Shown here piece by piece: positions 18,301 through 28,599 of a DNA stretch of 64,000 bases. The stretch spans positions 1-64,000 of the IMG/VR virus record IMGVR_UViG_3300012003_000002. One strand, given 5' to 3'. The notes beneath the pieces are model-generated. The model made no database searches, was not told the origin of the DNA, and worked only from the letters and a program-made list of their open reading frames with translations. The DNA comes from a virus. Numbering within the stretch: the stretch's first letter is position 1; the number at the start of each line of letters is the position of its first letter. The position numbers and the translations under genes are program-made.

Positions 18301-19383
18301 CCATTCTATATTACCATCTTTACCTCTTTTAAATTTAGATGTATTTAAATTACCTTGATGTAAATTAAACGCCGATGAAAATTCATTTTTAATTTCTTCA
18401 GATAATTCTGGATCAGATAACATTCTATAAAGTTCTTTAAAATAAGGTTTTTTACCTACAAATTTTAAAACTTCAGATTTTAATAATTCAAATCTATCTT
18501 CTTGAATACCATCTTTTTCTAATGCTACAATGTTTGATAATTGACTTAATAAATCATTATGAATTACATTAAAATCAATATATACTTTATCATTTAAAAA
18601 ATAGTCTGAATTTTCAACATCTTCAATTAATGATAGTCTAAATTTAATATTAGCTGTAACACCTTCTTTACTACTTTTTTCATTTGATTGAGTATTATAT
18701 GAAGGGTCTTTCTGATTTTCTATAATTTCAATTTCAGATAATTCAGAATCTTCATCAGAATTTAAATTATCTTTAGTTTTAATTTTATTTTGTTCAAAAA
18801 CAGTTTTAACATTATCAACAATTTCATCTAAATTTTCTTTTAAAGAGGTTTCTAATTTATCAGCTACATCTTCAAAATAAACATCTCCTGAAGTTCTTAA
18901 AAAATCAATTCTTTCTCTTAATTTAGAAATAACTGCCATTTTAATTGTAGTAGTTTCTTTTTCTAAATCAATATTGTTAAAATCAACTTTTAAATGATTT
19001 TTAAAATAATCATTAATTAAAACTTTGGTAAGTTGTTGAATTTCTTGATATTCAAATAAAGAATTTAAACTTTTCTTATTCTCAACAAGAACCACTTTGT
19101 TATAATCTTTATCTAAATAATACCAATCACCTGTTTTATCATTTTGATATAACATAGGTTCTCCATTATCTTCAGTTCTGTCAATATAAGATAAATTATC
19201 ATTCAAATTCTCGTAACTATTTTCATAAGCTTTCTTCCAATCACCAAACTCTTTAATGAATTTATCATCTTTAGCAAAAGAAGAATGAAGAGTTTTTGAC
19301 AACTCCTCATCTCCATTAAATGCTGTTAATATTTTATTATACAGTTTTGATTCTGTACCGTTTACTATAAACTTACAACTCAT
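15343..19383 (-). CDS. Virion RNA polymerase, exon 1 (N-terminal part)
   Basis: DNA-dependent RNA polymerase of the crAss-like type, related to cellular beta/beta-prime and to eukaryotic RNA-silencing polymerases, packaged and injected to transcribe early genes. The 1347 residues end in RIPNQGLSS...GSDFD, the double-psi beta-barrel leading into the metal-binding loop; three Asp (1345, 1347 and, after splicing, 1349) coordinate magnesium. The N-terminal ~600 residues are Lys/Asn/Glu-rich and helical. The start ATG 19383 lies two bases after the upstream gene. Unspliced, the product would stop after Asp1347 and lack the third aspartate. Confidence 0.9.
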
Positions 19384-19385
19384 AA

Positions 19386-22300
19386 TTATTTACATTTTTT
19401 TACGTATTCTTCTCCGTATTTATCTTTAAGACTTTCTAATTGTTTAAGATTAGCTTCAGTAGCAGTACCTTTTTCAACTTTATCTTTCAACATAGTTATT
19501 GTTTTAGTATCTTTCTGGCCTTCTAAACCTTTAGGTTCTTTAAATACTTGATTTTGTTTATCCATTTGCTGTTTATTTTCAACTGTATTTGGAATATCTG
19601 AAGATGATACAAATTTATTAGAATCGCTTAAATCTTCTATTACAGTTGTTGATTCTGGCAAAGATACGGAATTATTTTCAATATTCCTAGTATTATTTGA
19701 TTTATTTTCTAAAGCTTTTAATTCTGCATTATATTTAGCATTAATGATATTTTCAAAATTATCTATTATTTCATAAGATTTAAAACTTGGTAATTCCTCA
19801 TTAGTTTCAAAATTAAATTTAATAAAACTATTTGTATCTGTTTTTGAAAAACCTTTACTAAATGTATATTTAGCATTAAAATATTTTTTTAAATATTCTT
19901 GAAACTCGTTTAAAACGTCATCTTTTATTTCAATATTATTTTTATCATTATAAATATACTTAAAGGAAATTGTAATATTAGCTTTTGGATTTTTACTATT
20001 TAATAATAAATCAGTTTGTTCTATTCCTGTATTAATATTTCCAGATTCTCCAACTTTACCACTATGATAATGTTTCTCATTAATAAATTTTTGAATTAAT
20101 TCTTTATTTGAAATTTTTTTAAATTCATCAACAGCTTCTTGTCTTCTTTTTTTAATATCAGCAATTTTAGATTTATTATCTACTTTCTTATTATCACCAA
20201 AATCTAAACCTTCAAAATTATTATTAGCTATTTCAACACCTGCATCAGATACTTTAACTTTACCTTTATTTTCTATTTCAAGTTTTTTTTCTGTAAATAG
20301 AGGTTTATATAAATCCTGGTCTTTATTATTTAAACTTTTAAAACCTTGATATAATTCATCAATAGTTCTAACACCTTTAAGTCTATCTTCAATTTCTGTA
20401 ATAGATTTAGTTGGTTTAGATTTTTTATTAACTTTTTCAGAACCTTTAGTTGTAACTGTGGGACTTATAAATAAATTAGTATAACCTTGAAAAGCTGGTT
20501 GATTAATAACTGCGTTAGTAGATAATATTTTACTTTCTACTAAATATTTAATATAATTAGCAGAATTAGAAGATAAATTAGTTCTTTGATTATCTTCAGC
20601 AGATTTAGGTCTAATCTTAATTTGATGTCTTTTTTGAGTATGTAAGAAATGCATAATCTCTTCTTTTAAAGCATCAATTTCACCAGAATGTGCAGATTTA
20701 TCACCAAAGTATAAAATACCTTCTGTAACATTAATTCTAGATTTAACTTTATCAGATTCATAAACTAATAAATCTATAATTTCACCTAATTTAATATCCT
20801 TTTGTTTAGCAGGTGTTGTAATTACTTTTAATTGTTCACCAAATATATTTTGGATTATAGATAATAATTCAGGACTAATTTCAGATAATGTTGTATTAGA
20901 ACCTTTATCTTGTGTTAAAATTTCTTTATATATTTCAAATAAACCTTCAGATTCTTCAATAGATAATTTACTAATATTAAGTTTTAAAGGAAATTGAGAT
21001 ATACCGTCTGCTTGTGGAATCATTAAATAGATTTCTCCAGCAGCATAAGCTTTAGTTCTATCGTTAACTTTAGTAAACTTGTTTTGAAAGTTTTCAAATT
21101 TACCAGTTAACACATTTTCTAATTGACCGTGAATATTTACAAAATAAGTATTCTCTTTAATATACTTTAAATCTGTAACACCAGCTAAATTTAAAAGACT
21201 ATTTTCAGCAGTTGGTGATTCAACTTGTAACACACCTTTATATTGACCTGTTATAGTAGAATTCATACTTTCAATAGGAACACCAGTAATAAGATTTGCA
21301 ATTATTGATCTTCTTAACATTTCTGTTTCAGGATTCATTTCACCATTAACACGTCTTGTTTCAATAGGTAAATAAGCTCCCTCAGTTAACTTAATATTAA
21401 TTGGAAGGTAATCTATCAAAAGATTAACATCTTTTAAATTACCAGCTTTAAATTGCTTTAGAGCTTCTTTAACGTTATCACTTACTGCACCAGGATTTTC
21501 ATTAATTTCAAAACTAACTTCTGTTCCTACTTTATTAACTGGATTTCTTTCAAACGATAAACCTTTTGGAAATTGTTTTTCAATCCAATCTAAAACTTTA
21601 TTTTTTACTCTATCATAACTAATAAGTTTAACACCTTTACCTTCTGTAGGATTTATTTTTTTAGCTTCTTCTAAATCTCCTGGTGTTTCATTTTCTCCTG
21701 TAACAGGAGTTAAATCATCAGATATATCAGAACCTTCTGTTGAATGAGTTTCTGTTGTAGAAGTGCCATTAAAATCATTATCATCTTCTTTAGCATTAGC
21801 TATAGTATCAGCTTCTTCAGCATCTTTAACTGCTTTTAATTCAGCTTTTTTATCAATTACTTTTTGTTTAAGTGTTTGATATGTTTCTGGATTTAATTTA
21901 TAATTATTATCTAATTTTGTTTTTGATTTTGGTGAACTTGGTTCAATATGTTTAGAATTTAAATCATTTAAATCTTCAAGATTATCAATATTTTTAATTT
22001 TATCAGTTAATATACCAGCTTTAAACTCATCAAATGTTTTTTCAATAGTATTTTTAATAGGTGAATTATTAATAAAATCTTTATTCTCATTACGAACATT
22101 ATCAACTTCTTCTATATTATCATAATTTATATTATCAAGTTTAGATGACATATCTAAAAGTTTTGCAGTATCTTTTGATTTTTTAATATCTGAAGTTACA
22201 ATTTTAGATAATATAGGTTTATCAGTTAACATATTATAATGTTCTTTCAATTCATCATGTAAATCTCCTAAATTTTTATTTTCATTATTTAAATGTTTTA

Positions 22301-24365
22301 TTCTATCAATACTTTCATTATTATCATGCCATACTGAATTTTCTAATGAAGTTATTTCATTATTATTTCTTTCAATTTGAGTTTTTACAAATAATTGTCT
22401 AGCTTTTGTATCATATAATACTTTTTTAACTGTATTTAATGTATTTAAAGCATTTTCATGGTCTTCTGATTTTATATCTAAAGCATCAGGTAATGAAATA
22501 TTTTGATTATTTACACTATTATATGTTTTTCTTAATTCTTTAACATATTTTTTTAATGATTCAGCTTTTTCCGCTGGAGTAATTTCTTCTCCAGTTATAA
22601 GATTATTATCATTTTTCCTATTAGGATCTGCTTCTTCTTTTTTCTTTTGAGCATCAATAAAATCATTAACATATTCAAAACCACCTTGTTTATCTAAAAA
22701 ATCATGAGCTAATCCTGCAATAGCTTCATGATCTGCCCAATTTGCTATTAAATGATCGTTATTAGTACTTCCTAACATTTTATCATCAAAATTAGATTTT
22801 TGTCCAATTTGACCAACAATAGCATTTATAACCTTTTGTTTATCTAATATAGGTTTACCAGTTTGTTTATCTATTTTAGGAGTTATACCATCCGCTTCTT
22901 TAACGTTATAATCTGTTAAAACATTTGAATGATTTAAATTAGCAGTTTCTATTAAATTTTGAAGTTGTTTAATTTTATCATGTTCAGAGGTTTGTTGACC
23001 ACTAGCAATACTTCTATAATGATTAAATGAATGAAATGCACTTTCAAGTATTCCTTGAACAGTTCCTAATAACATATTATTACCCATATTTGGGTCTTCA
23101 TTCCAACCATCTACATATGTTTTTACAAAATCTTTAAAACCATTGTCTTTAAGTTTTCCTTCTCCCCATAATTCATTAGTTCTACCTATTGCAACTTGAG
23201 TTGTTTCATTTAATCCTCCTTCTAAACCTGTTAAAAGAGATTTACCTACTGCTTTTCCAAATTTTTCTAAACCTGTTTCTGCTATTAAAGTTATTGGATT
23301 TAAATTACTATCAACAGCTTTTTCAAATAAATTTTTAGCTCCATTAAAAGAACTATACATTTGTTTTGCAGCTATAAAAGCTGTAGGAATAGCTGTTAAT
23401 CCTGCTTGCCAAAATGCACTATCTGATGCAGCTTTAGCTTTTTCATCAATTTGTTCAGGAGATAAATGTAAAAATTGACCATCTCCTTTAGTATAATAAT
23501 CTCTAACAGCATCTTCTGCTGGTTTAGCAGTAATTGCCATTTGAGGTATTGCTCCTCCTAAAACTTGTTCTACTCCTTTTAAACCATCTACAAATTTTGT
23601 TGCAACAGGATTTAATCCTAATTCAGATTTACCAGCAGCAGTAGCTGTATATCTTTTGAGAAATTGAAATGATTTATTAACATCTGCTGCACCAAAACCA
23701 GCTTTTTCTGCTAATCCTGTTGCATCTAATGCCTCACCTACACCTGCACCAACAAGTCTACTTAATCCAAAACCTTCACCAACAACAGCTCCAGGCATAA
23801 ACATTCCCGCAACTAATGCCGCTCTATCTATACCTTCTTTTAATAACCATTGTGCCCTACCTTTACCATATAAGTTTTCTAACCAAGTATTATTTTCAGC
23901 TTCTCTAGTACCATATAAAGGCATTACTTTTTCTGCCCACTTATTCATATCTTCACCTGCTTTTGCAACAGGATTATCCCATATTTTTGAAGCATCCCAT
24001 GTAGCTAATGCTGGTAATACAGCTCCTAATTGTCCAACAGTAGTTGTTAAAAATCCAGCAGTTTTAACTCCAAAATTACCTAATGCATTACCTAATCTAT
24101 CTAATGTTGGTTGTACTTGACCTCTATGTTCATTAAGATCTGCTTGAACATTATTCCCTATTTCAGCATCCCAATTTAAAGATTTATCATAATCAGAATT
24201 ACCATATCCTGTACCAAAACCACGAACAATACCTCCTGAATTACTAAATGTTTTTTGTAATTCTGTTTGTGGTGCTTTATTTTTACTAGGATCTCTTACA
24301 GGTATTAACATATCTGGATCAACATGAGGTGTTCTTACTGGTATTTTGTTATCTTCTTCTTCCAT
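19386..24365 (-). CDS. Giant virion cargo protein, 1659 residues
   Basis: Immediately upstream of the RNA polymerase. The N-terminal ~350 residues contain Gly/Ala-rich hydrophobic stretches (for example around GAVLPALATW, LVAGMFMPGAVVGEG and LTAIPTAFIAAKQ) that could form membrane-active segments. The remaining part is largely charged coiled coil with several Thr/Ser/Glu-rich linkers. No catalytic motif recognised. The hydrophobic head with a long helical tail resembles phage ejection proteins that make a conduit through the cell envelope. That role is inferred from layout and neighbours. Confidence 0.75.
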   Translation of the reverse strand: MEEEDNKIPVRTPHVDPDMLIPVRDPSKNKAPQTELQKTFSNSGGIVRGFGTGYGNSDYDKSLNWDAEIGNNVQADLNEHRGQVQPTLDRLGNALGNFGVKTAGFLTTTVGQLGAVLPALATWDASKIWDNPVAKAGEDMNKWAEKVMPLYGTREAENNTWLENLYGKGRAQWLLKEGIDRAALVAGMFMPGAVVGEGFGLSRLVGAGVGEALDATGLAEKAGFGAADVNKSFQFLKRYTATAAGKSELGLNPVATKFVDGLKGVEQVLGGAIPQMAITAKPAEDAVRDYYTKGDGQFLHLSPEQIDEKAKAASDSAFWQAGLTAIPTAFIAAKQMYSSFNGAKNLFEKAVDSNLNPITLIAETGLEKFGKAVGKSLLTGLEGGLNETTQVAIGRTNELWGEGKLKDNGFKDFVKTYVDGWNEDPNMGNNMLLGTVQGILESAFHSFNHYRSIASGQQTSEHDKIKQLQNLIETANLNHSNVLTDYNVKEADGITPKIDKQTGKPILDKQKVINAIVGQIGQKSNFDDKMLGSTNNDHLIANWADHEAIAGLAHDFLDKQGGFEYVNDFIDAQKKKEEADPNRKNDNNLITGEEITPAEKAESLKKYVKELRKTYNSVNNQNISLPDALDIKSEDHENALNTLNTVKKVLYDTKARQLFVKTQIERNNNEITSLENSVWHDNNESIDRIKHLNNENKNLGDLHDELKEHYNMLTDKPILSKIVTSDIKKSKDTAKLLDMSSKLDNINYDNIEEVDNVRNENKDFINNSPIKNTIEKTFDEFKAGILTDKIKNIDNLEDLNDLNSKHIEPSSPKSKTKLDNNYKLNPETYQTLKQKVIDKKAELKAVKDAEEADTIANAKEDDNDFNGTSTTETHSTEGSDISDDLTPVTGENETPGDLEEAKKINPTEGKGVKLISYDRVKNKVLDWIEKQFPKGLSFERNPVNKVGTEVSFEINENPGAVSDNVKEALKQFKAGNLKDVNLLIDYLPINIKLTEGAYLPIETRRVNGEMNPETEMLRRSIIANLITGVPIESMNSTITGQYKGVLQVESPTAENSLLNLAGVTDLKYIKENTYFVNIHGQLENVLTGKFENFQNKFTKVNDRTKAYAAGEIYLMIPQADGISQFPLKLNISKLSIEESEGLFEIYKEILTQDKGSNTTLSEISPELLSIIQNIFGEQLKVITTPAKQKDIKLGEIIDLLVYESDKVKSRINVTEGILYFGDKSAHSGEIDALKEEIMHFLHTQKRHQIKIRPKSAEDNQRTNLSSNSANYIKYLVESKILSTNAVINQPAFQGYTNLFISPTVTTKGSEKVNKKSKPTKSITEIEDRLKGVRTIDELYQGFKSLNNKDQDLYKPLFTEKKLEIENKGKVKVSDAGVEIANNNFEGLDFGDNKKVDNKSKIADIKKRRQEAVDEFKKISNKELIQKFINEKHYHSGKVGESGNINTGIEQTDLLLNSKNPKANITISFKYIYNDKNNIEIKDDVLNEFQEYLKKYFNAKYTFSKGFSKTDTNSFIKFNFETNEELPSFKSYEIIDNFENIINAKYNAELKALENKSNNTRNIENNSVSLPESTTVIEDLSDSNKFVSSSDIPNTVENKQQMDKQNQVFKEPKGLEGQKDTKTITMLKDKVEKGTATEANLKQLESLKDKYGEEYVKKCK

Positions 24366-24371
24366 ATTTTT

Positions 24372-26162
24372 TTATTTTATAAAGGAATCATTTTCAAATT
24401 CATCTAAACTTATTCGCTCTGGTTGTTGTCCTGGTTTTGTTAAAATAATAGGTTTACCATCTGTAATATTACTATTATATCTTACTCTAGAATTATATAA
24501 TTTACTATTTTTATCTTGTATTAGTACATTCTCATTTACATGATTTAAAATTCCATTAAATACATTATGTGCACTTTTAACTTGTTTAAAATTAGGACTA
24601 TTTAATTCACTACCTGTTCTACCAATATATACTTGTGATTTTTTACCATCACCATCTGTCATTATACCATAAATTGGTGATATTTTTTGGTCATAAGTTG
24701 CACCATTCATTTTTTGATTACCTAAATTATGAGGACTTCCTATTCCATACAGAGATAAGGAGGTGCCTTTTTTACTAATATCATCTTTTGATATTGGGTC
24801 ACCTGTTTCAACATCATATAATACTCTATTTCCAGAAACAGCATCATTATACATACTATTTCCAATACTATTTAAATCTGAATCTTTTTGTACAGAAGGT
24901 ATTAATGCCCCAATACTTTTTGAAGTAGGTTTTAATATTACTGGTGAAAAAGTTGCAATATCATTAGTAGCTTTTTTAGCAATTAATTTATTTTGATCTT
25001 CTTTTGACATTTTATCAAATCCTGGAGTATTTTTACTAATATCTAATTTAGCATTATTATAAATAGATAATTCTGTTGGATTTAATACATCTTTAGGTTG
25101 AATTCTAGCATTTTTTCTTGCATTATCAAATTCTTCTTTTGTTTGAGCTTGTGGTATTTTACCAGAAAAAACATTTGCTGAATAATTTAATGCTGATTTA
25201 ATTGAATTTGTACCAATACTATTTATTTTATCGCTCAAGTCTGTTGAACCACTAGTATTAGAAGCACCCTGTGGTATTTTATCAAATCCTAAATTTCCTT
25301 GTTTTTGTCCATCATTTTTATAACCAATTATATCATGAGTATCATGCATTGTATTAATGTTACCATATTCAGACTTCATACCAACAGCACTTAATATTCT
25401 ATCACGAATATTTTCAGGACTCATTCCAGCAAATTGTGCAGATTTATAACCTTCTCCATTAGGAGATAACCATTTTGAACCAAAGTTTAATATAGCTGCT
25501 TTTTGTTGTTCGTCATTTGTAGTAGTTAATACTTGACCTGTTCCTGTAGTAGTACTAAGACTACCATCTGGATTATGTACTACATGATAACCATTATTTA
25601 TCATACTAGTTACTTGATTTTTACCAAGTTTAATATTTTTTAAATCTTCATCTAAATCTTGATACTTAGGAGCTTCCATTGGTTGTATATTTGTAACAAC
25701 TCCATTATTTTTAAAATCATTATTGTAATCACCAACATGTTGCGACCATCTTGCATTTGCAACTTGTGTACCATATTTTTTTGCTTCATCAGAAGCCATC
25801 CATTGTTTATAGTTTTCATTTTGAACTGCAGCAGCTTGATTTATTTTACCAATTTCTCCTGTTGGAGACACTAAATCATTATATTGTCTATTAAGTTTTT
25901 GAATATTTTGAAATGTAGTTGGATTATAACCTTCTTTATTTAAAGTATCAACATTTTTAGCAATTTCATTATCCATTTGATTTTTTAATTCTGTTGCTCT
26001 ATTTAAATGAATATCTAAAGGAGTTGCTTGAACCCTAAGCGCTTCAGCTTGTGCAATACTAGCATCGTGTTTTTGACGCATCATCATAGGAGCTATTGAT
26101 AACTCTTGAAATGATAATGGTTGAAAATTGGATATTGAGCCAGTGTCGTATCTATTAGCCAT
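24372..26162 (-). CDS. Virion structural or cargo-associated protein, 596 residues
   Basis: Starts MANRYDTGSISNFQPLSFQELSIAPMMMRQKHD and continues with a long helical, Gln/Asn/Lys-rich N-terminal third, then a beta-rich Ser/Thr/Gly segment and a C-terminal part with GDGKKSQVYIGRTG. No enzyme motif. It lies between the Gly-rich 761-residue protein and the 1659-residue protein with gaps of one and six bases, so all are translated from the same transcript and probably assemble together. Confidence 0.7.
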   Translation of the reverse strand: MANRYDTGSISNFQPLSFQELSIAPMMMRQKHDASIAQAEALRVQATPLDIHLNRATELKNQMDNEIAKNVDTLNKEGYNPTTFQNIQKLNRQYNDLVSPTGEIGKINQAAAVQNENYKQWMASDEAKKYGTQVANARWSQHVGDYNNDFKNNGVVTNIQPMEAPKYQDLDEDLKNIKLGKNQVTSMINNGYHVVHNPDGSLSTTTGTGQVLTTTNDEQQKAAILNFGSKWLSPNGEGYKSAQFAGMSPENIRDRILSAVGMKSEYGNINTMHDTHDIIGYKNDGQKQGNLGFDKIPQGASNTSGSTDLSDKINSIGTNSIKSALNYSANVFSGKIPQAQTKEEFDNARKNARIQPKDVLNPTELSIYNNAKLDISKNTPGFDKMSKEDQNKLIAKKATNDIATFSPVILKPTSKSIGALIPSVQKDSDLNSIGNSMYNDAVSGNRVLYDVETGDPISKDDISKKGTSLSLYGIGSPHNLGNQKMNGATYDQKISPIYGIMTDGDGKKSQVYIGRTGSELNSPNFKQVKSAHNVFNGILNHVNENVLIQDKNSKLYNSRVRYNSNITDGKPIILTKPGQQPERISLDEFENDSFIK

Positions 26163-26163
26163 A

Positions 26164-28449
26164 TTATTTTACTTTATTTTTAATTAAATAACCACCTAAT
26201 GCTTGTTGTTTAACAGTTCCAGATGATTGTAATTGTTTTAATTTATCTATAGTCATAGGTTTTTTAGTATCAGGATCTGTTACAATATTTCCATCAGGAC
26301 TTTTAACATATTCACCATCCCATTTATAACCAGTAGTTTTAGCAATTATCTTTTTCTCAACTTGTTCTTTACCAACATCTCCAACATCATTACCAATTGC
26401 AGATATATATTTAGATTTCTCATTACGGTAAGCTGCAGAATTTCTGTCATTAATATCTAATTCATTATTAGATTGTTGTAAATTAACTTGATCTATACCT
26501 AAATTAAATTGTTGAGCTCTATCATTAGTAGCTCTATTTTGAACTGCAGCTTGACTATAAGCATCAGATATAGCTTTAGTACGTTGTAATTGAGAACCTA
26601 TTATAGAAGATCTTAATTGACCTTGTGATGCACCAGATTGACCAATAGCACTAACTGAATTATTCATACTATTATTTGCAATGTTTTGTAATGATGCTTC
26701 ATCTACATATTCAGGTTTGTAACGATTAGATAATCTATCTAATCTTTCACCTTGAGGTTTTTTAAGTTGTGATAATTGAAAAGCATTTGCTGCAATTGGT
26801 GCATATCTTGCAATATTACCAGCATTTTGATTTACATAATCTCCAACTTTTCCAGTATTATATTTTAATATATCTAAATTAGAAGGTCCTGGTGTAAATT
26901 GTTTATTTACATTTGAAATATTAACAGTTGGTTGAGTTCCAATTGTATAAGGAACTGTAGTTATAGCAGATTTTAAATTATTTACAGATTCAATAGGTGC
27001 AGTATTTCTAGGAGTTAATTTTAAATCTTCATAATAACCATTATTTGTTTGATTGTTATTTAATTGATTATTAGGTCCTAAAATAGTTCCTGGATTTGTC
27101 ATAAAATAAGGTTTGTTATTTTCATAATAATCACCACCATTATACATTTGATTCGTTTTACCACCCATTGCAAATTGTTCAATTGGTTGTGTAGTTTGTG
27201 TTTGTAAATTATGTCGATACTGTTGTCCTTGTGGAGATTTCATATATGTATCATAACCACCTTGATTTACAAACTCTCTATTTACATTAGGATTAAATCC
27301 TGAATCACCTGGTTTTTTACCATAATATAAATAATGACCTTGTTCACCTGATGAACTATGTTGTATACCACCTTGTTCTCCTACAGCATATCTAAATCTA
27401 TCTGATTGATTAGATATATTTGCTCCTGGAATTATAGTTGTATTTGCTAAATTATCTTTAGTAATTAATGTAGGATCTCCAGACATTAAATTACCACCTA
27501 ATGCATATTGATCTGAAAATTTTCTATTTGTATTTAATGCAAAATTATTTGAATTTGTTAAAGCAGCATGTTTAGCTTTATTCGCACCTAATATCCCAGC
27601 TCCTGCACCTATTACTGCACCAGCAGCTGCACCCCAAGGTCCAAATGCCATACCTGTTTGAGCCCCTTTCATTGCACTACCTGTAATTATATTACCTTTA
27701 TTAACTTCTGTAGATGCATTTAATCCAGAAGTATCTTGTGCAGGTTTACCAAACGCAACTTTGCCTAAATCTAAAGCAGTTGTTGCTGCAGATACTACTC
27801 CTCCTGTACTTATTCCTCCAACAGAAGATCCTCCTGTTAAATCACCTGTACCAGTAGTACCTTGACCATTTGTTAATATTGAAGGTTGTGTTAATACAGA
27901 ATTACTTGTCATTCCAGTAGGTTTATAATTATAACCAATACCTATATTAGGATCTAAACCATACTGAGCAAATCCACCTACATCAAATTTTTTAGTATAA
28001 CCACCAAAAGCCATTTGTTGTTGATCATTTTGATTATTTTGAGGAATACTTTGTTGTTGCATTTCGGGTTGAGGTTGTTCTTGTTGCTCTTGTGGTTGCT
28101 CTATTTCAGGTTCTGGTGGTTTCATAGATTCCTGAGCTTCTGCAACTTTAGATAACATTGAATTTTTAGTAGATTGTGAAATTTTATCATTTCTACCTTT
28201 AAATTTATTATCAATTAATTTACTAGCATCTGCAACAGATTTACCAATTAAAGATTTAGGTAAATTATATTGAGATACAGTATTAGCATCTAGAAATATT
28301 CTATTACTATAAACAAAATTATTTTGTTTTGTTTCGTTTTCTTCTACACTATTATTATTTCCTATATTTACCCCACCATTTGGATTCTGGGAGTGAGTTC
28401 CTCCTGTATCAAATCGAGTAAGACCTCCATTTTGTGCATATTTTGTCAT
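26164..28449 (-). CDS. Gly/Gln-rich virion protein, first gene of cargo operon, 761 residues
   Basis: The protein has repeated short GG motifs (NGGLTRFDTGG, AFGGYTKKFDVGG, YALGGNL, FAMGGK, YNGGDYY, ALGGYL) scattered from end to end. It also has a Pro/Gln-rich low-complexity stretch near residues 110-145 and a glycine-zipper-like hydrophobic segment (AAAGAVIGAGAGILG) near residue 280. The C-terminal half is Asn/Gln-rich. Such composition is common in phage virion proteins that must unfold or pass a narrow channel. A promoter lies about 40 bases upstream of the start. The specific role is unknown. Confidence 0.72.
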   Translation of the reverse strand: MTKYAQNGGLTRFDTGGTHSQNPNGGVNIGNNNSVEENETKQNNFVYSNRIFLDANTVSQYNLPKSLIGKSVADASKLIDNKFKGRNDKISQSTKNSMLSKVAEAQESMKPPEPEIEQPQEQQEQPQPEMQQQSIPQNNQNDQQQMAFGGYTKKFDVGGFAQYGLDPNIGIGYNYKPTGMTSNSVLTQPSILTNGQGTTGTGDLTGGSSVGGISTGGVVSAATTALDLGKVAFGKPAQDTSGLNASTEVNKGNIITGSAMKGAQTGMAFGPWGAAAGAVIGAGAGILGANKAKHAALTNSNNFALNTNRKFSDQYALGGNLMSGDPTLITKDNLANTTIIPGANISNQSDRFRYAVGEQGGIQHSSSGEQGHYLYYGKKPGDSGFNPNVNREFVNQGGYDTYMKSPQGQQYRHNLQTQTTQPIEQFAMGGKTNQMYNGGDYYENNKPYFMTNPGTILGPNNQLNNNQTNNGYYEDLKLTPRNTAPIESVNNLKSAITTVPYTIGTQPTVNISNVNKQFTPGPSNLDILKYNTGKVGDYVNQNAGNIARYAPIAANAFQLSQLKKPQGERLDRLSNRYKPEYVDEASLQNIANNSMNNSVSAIGQSGASQGQLRSSIIGSQLQRTKAISDAYSQAAVQNRATNDRAQQFNLGIDQVNLQQSNNELDINDRNSAAYRNEKSKYISAIGNDVGDVGKEQVEKKIIAKTTGYKWDGEYVKSPDGNIVTDPDTKKPMTIDKLKQLQSSGTVKQQALGGYLIKNKVK

Positions 28450-28487
28450 ATTTTGTATTGTTATTTAAAATTATCTTTGTTGAATTA

Positions 28488-28520
28488 CAAAGATAAACAA
28501 TTATTCATTTTATTCCTAGT
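28488..28520 (-). promoter_or_regulatory. Promoter of the cargo operon
   Basis: On the minus strand TATCTTTG (28495-28488) matches the Bacteroidota -7 box TAnnTTTG, inside AATTGTTTATCTTTG, which is identical to the sequence at 35.56 kb. An inverted copy of TTATCTTTG on the plus strand 15-20 bases away makes a short palindrome. No clear -33 element is visible. Confidence 0.65.
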
Positions 28521-28543
28521 AAATTATTGTATATTTTATAATC

Positions 28544-28589
28544 AAAAAAAGGTATAGATTATATTTTTTAAAATATTACCTATACCTTT
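28544..28589 (-). terminator. Intrinsic terminator after the tail gene block
   Basis: AAAGGTATAG and CTATACCTTT form a perfect 10-bp stem; read on the minus strand it is followed by a run of seven T. It lies just after the stop of the 1341-residue tail protein and before the cargo promoter. Confidence 0.88.
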
Positions 28590-28599
28590 ATGTTGTTTT

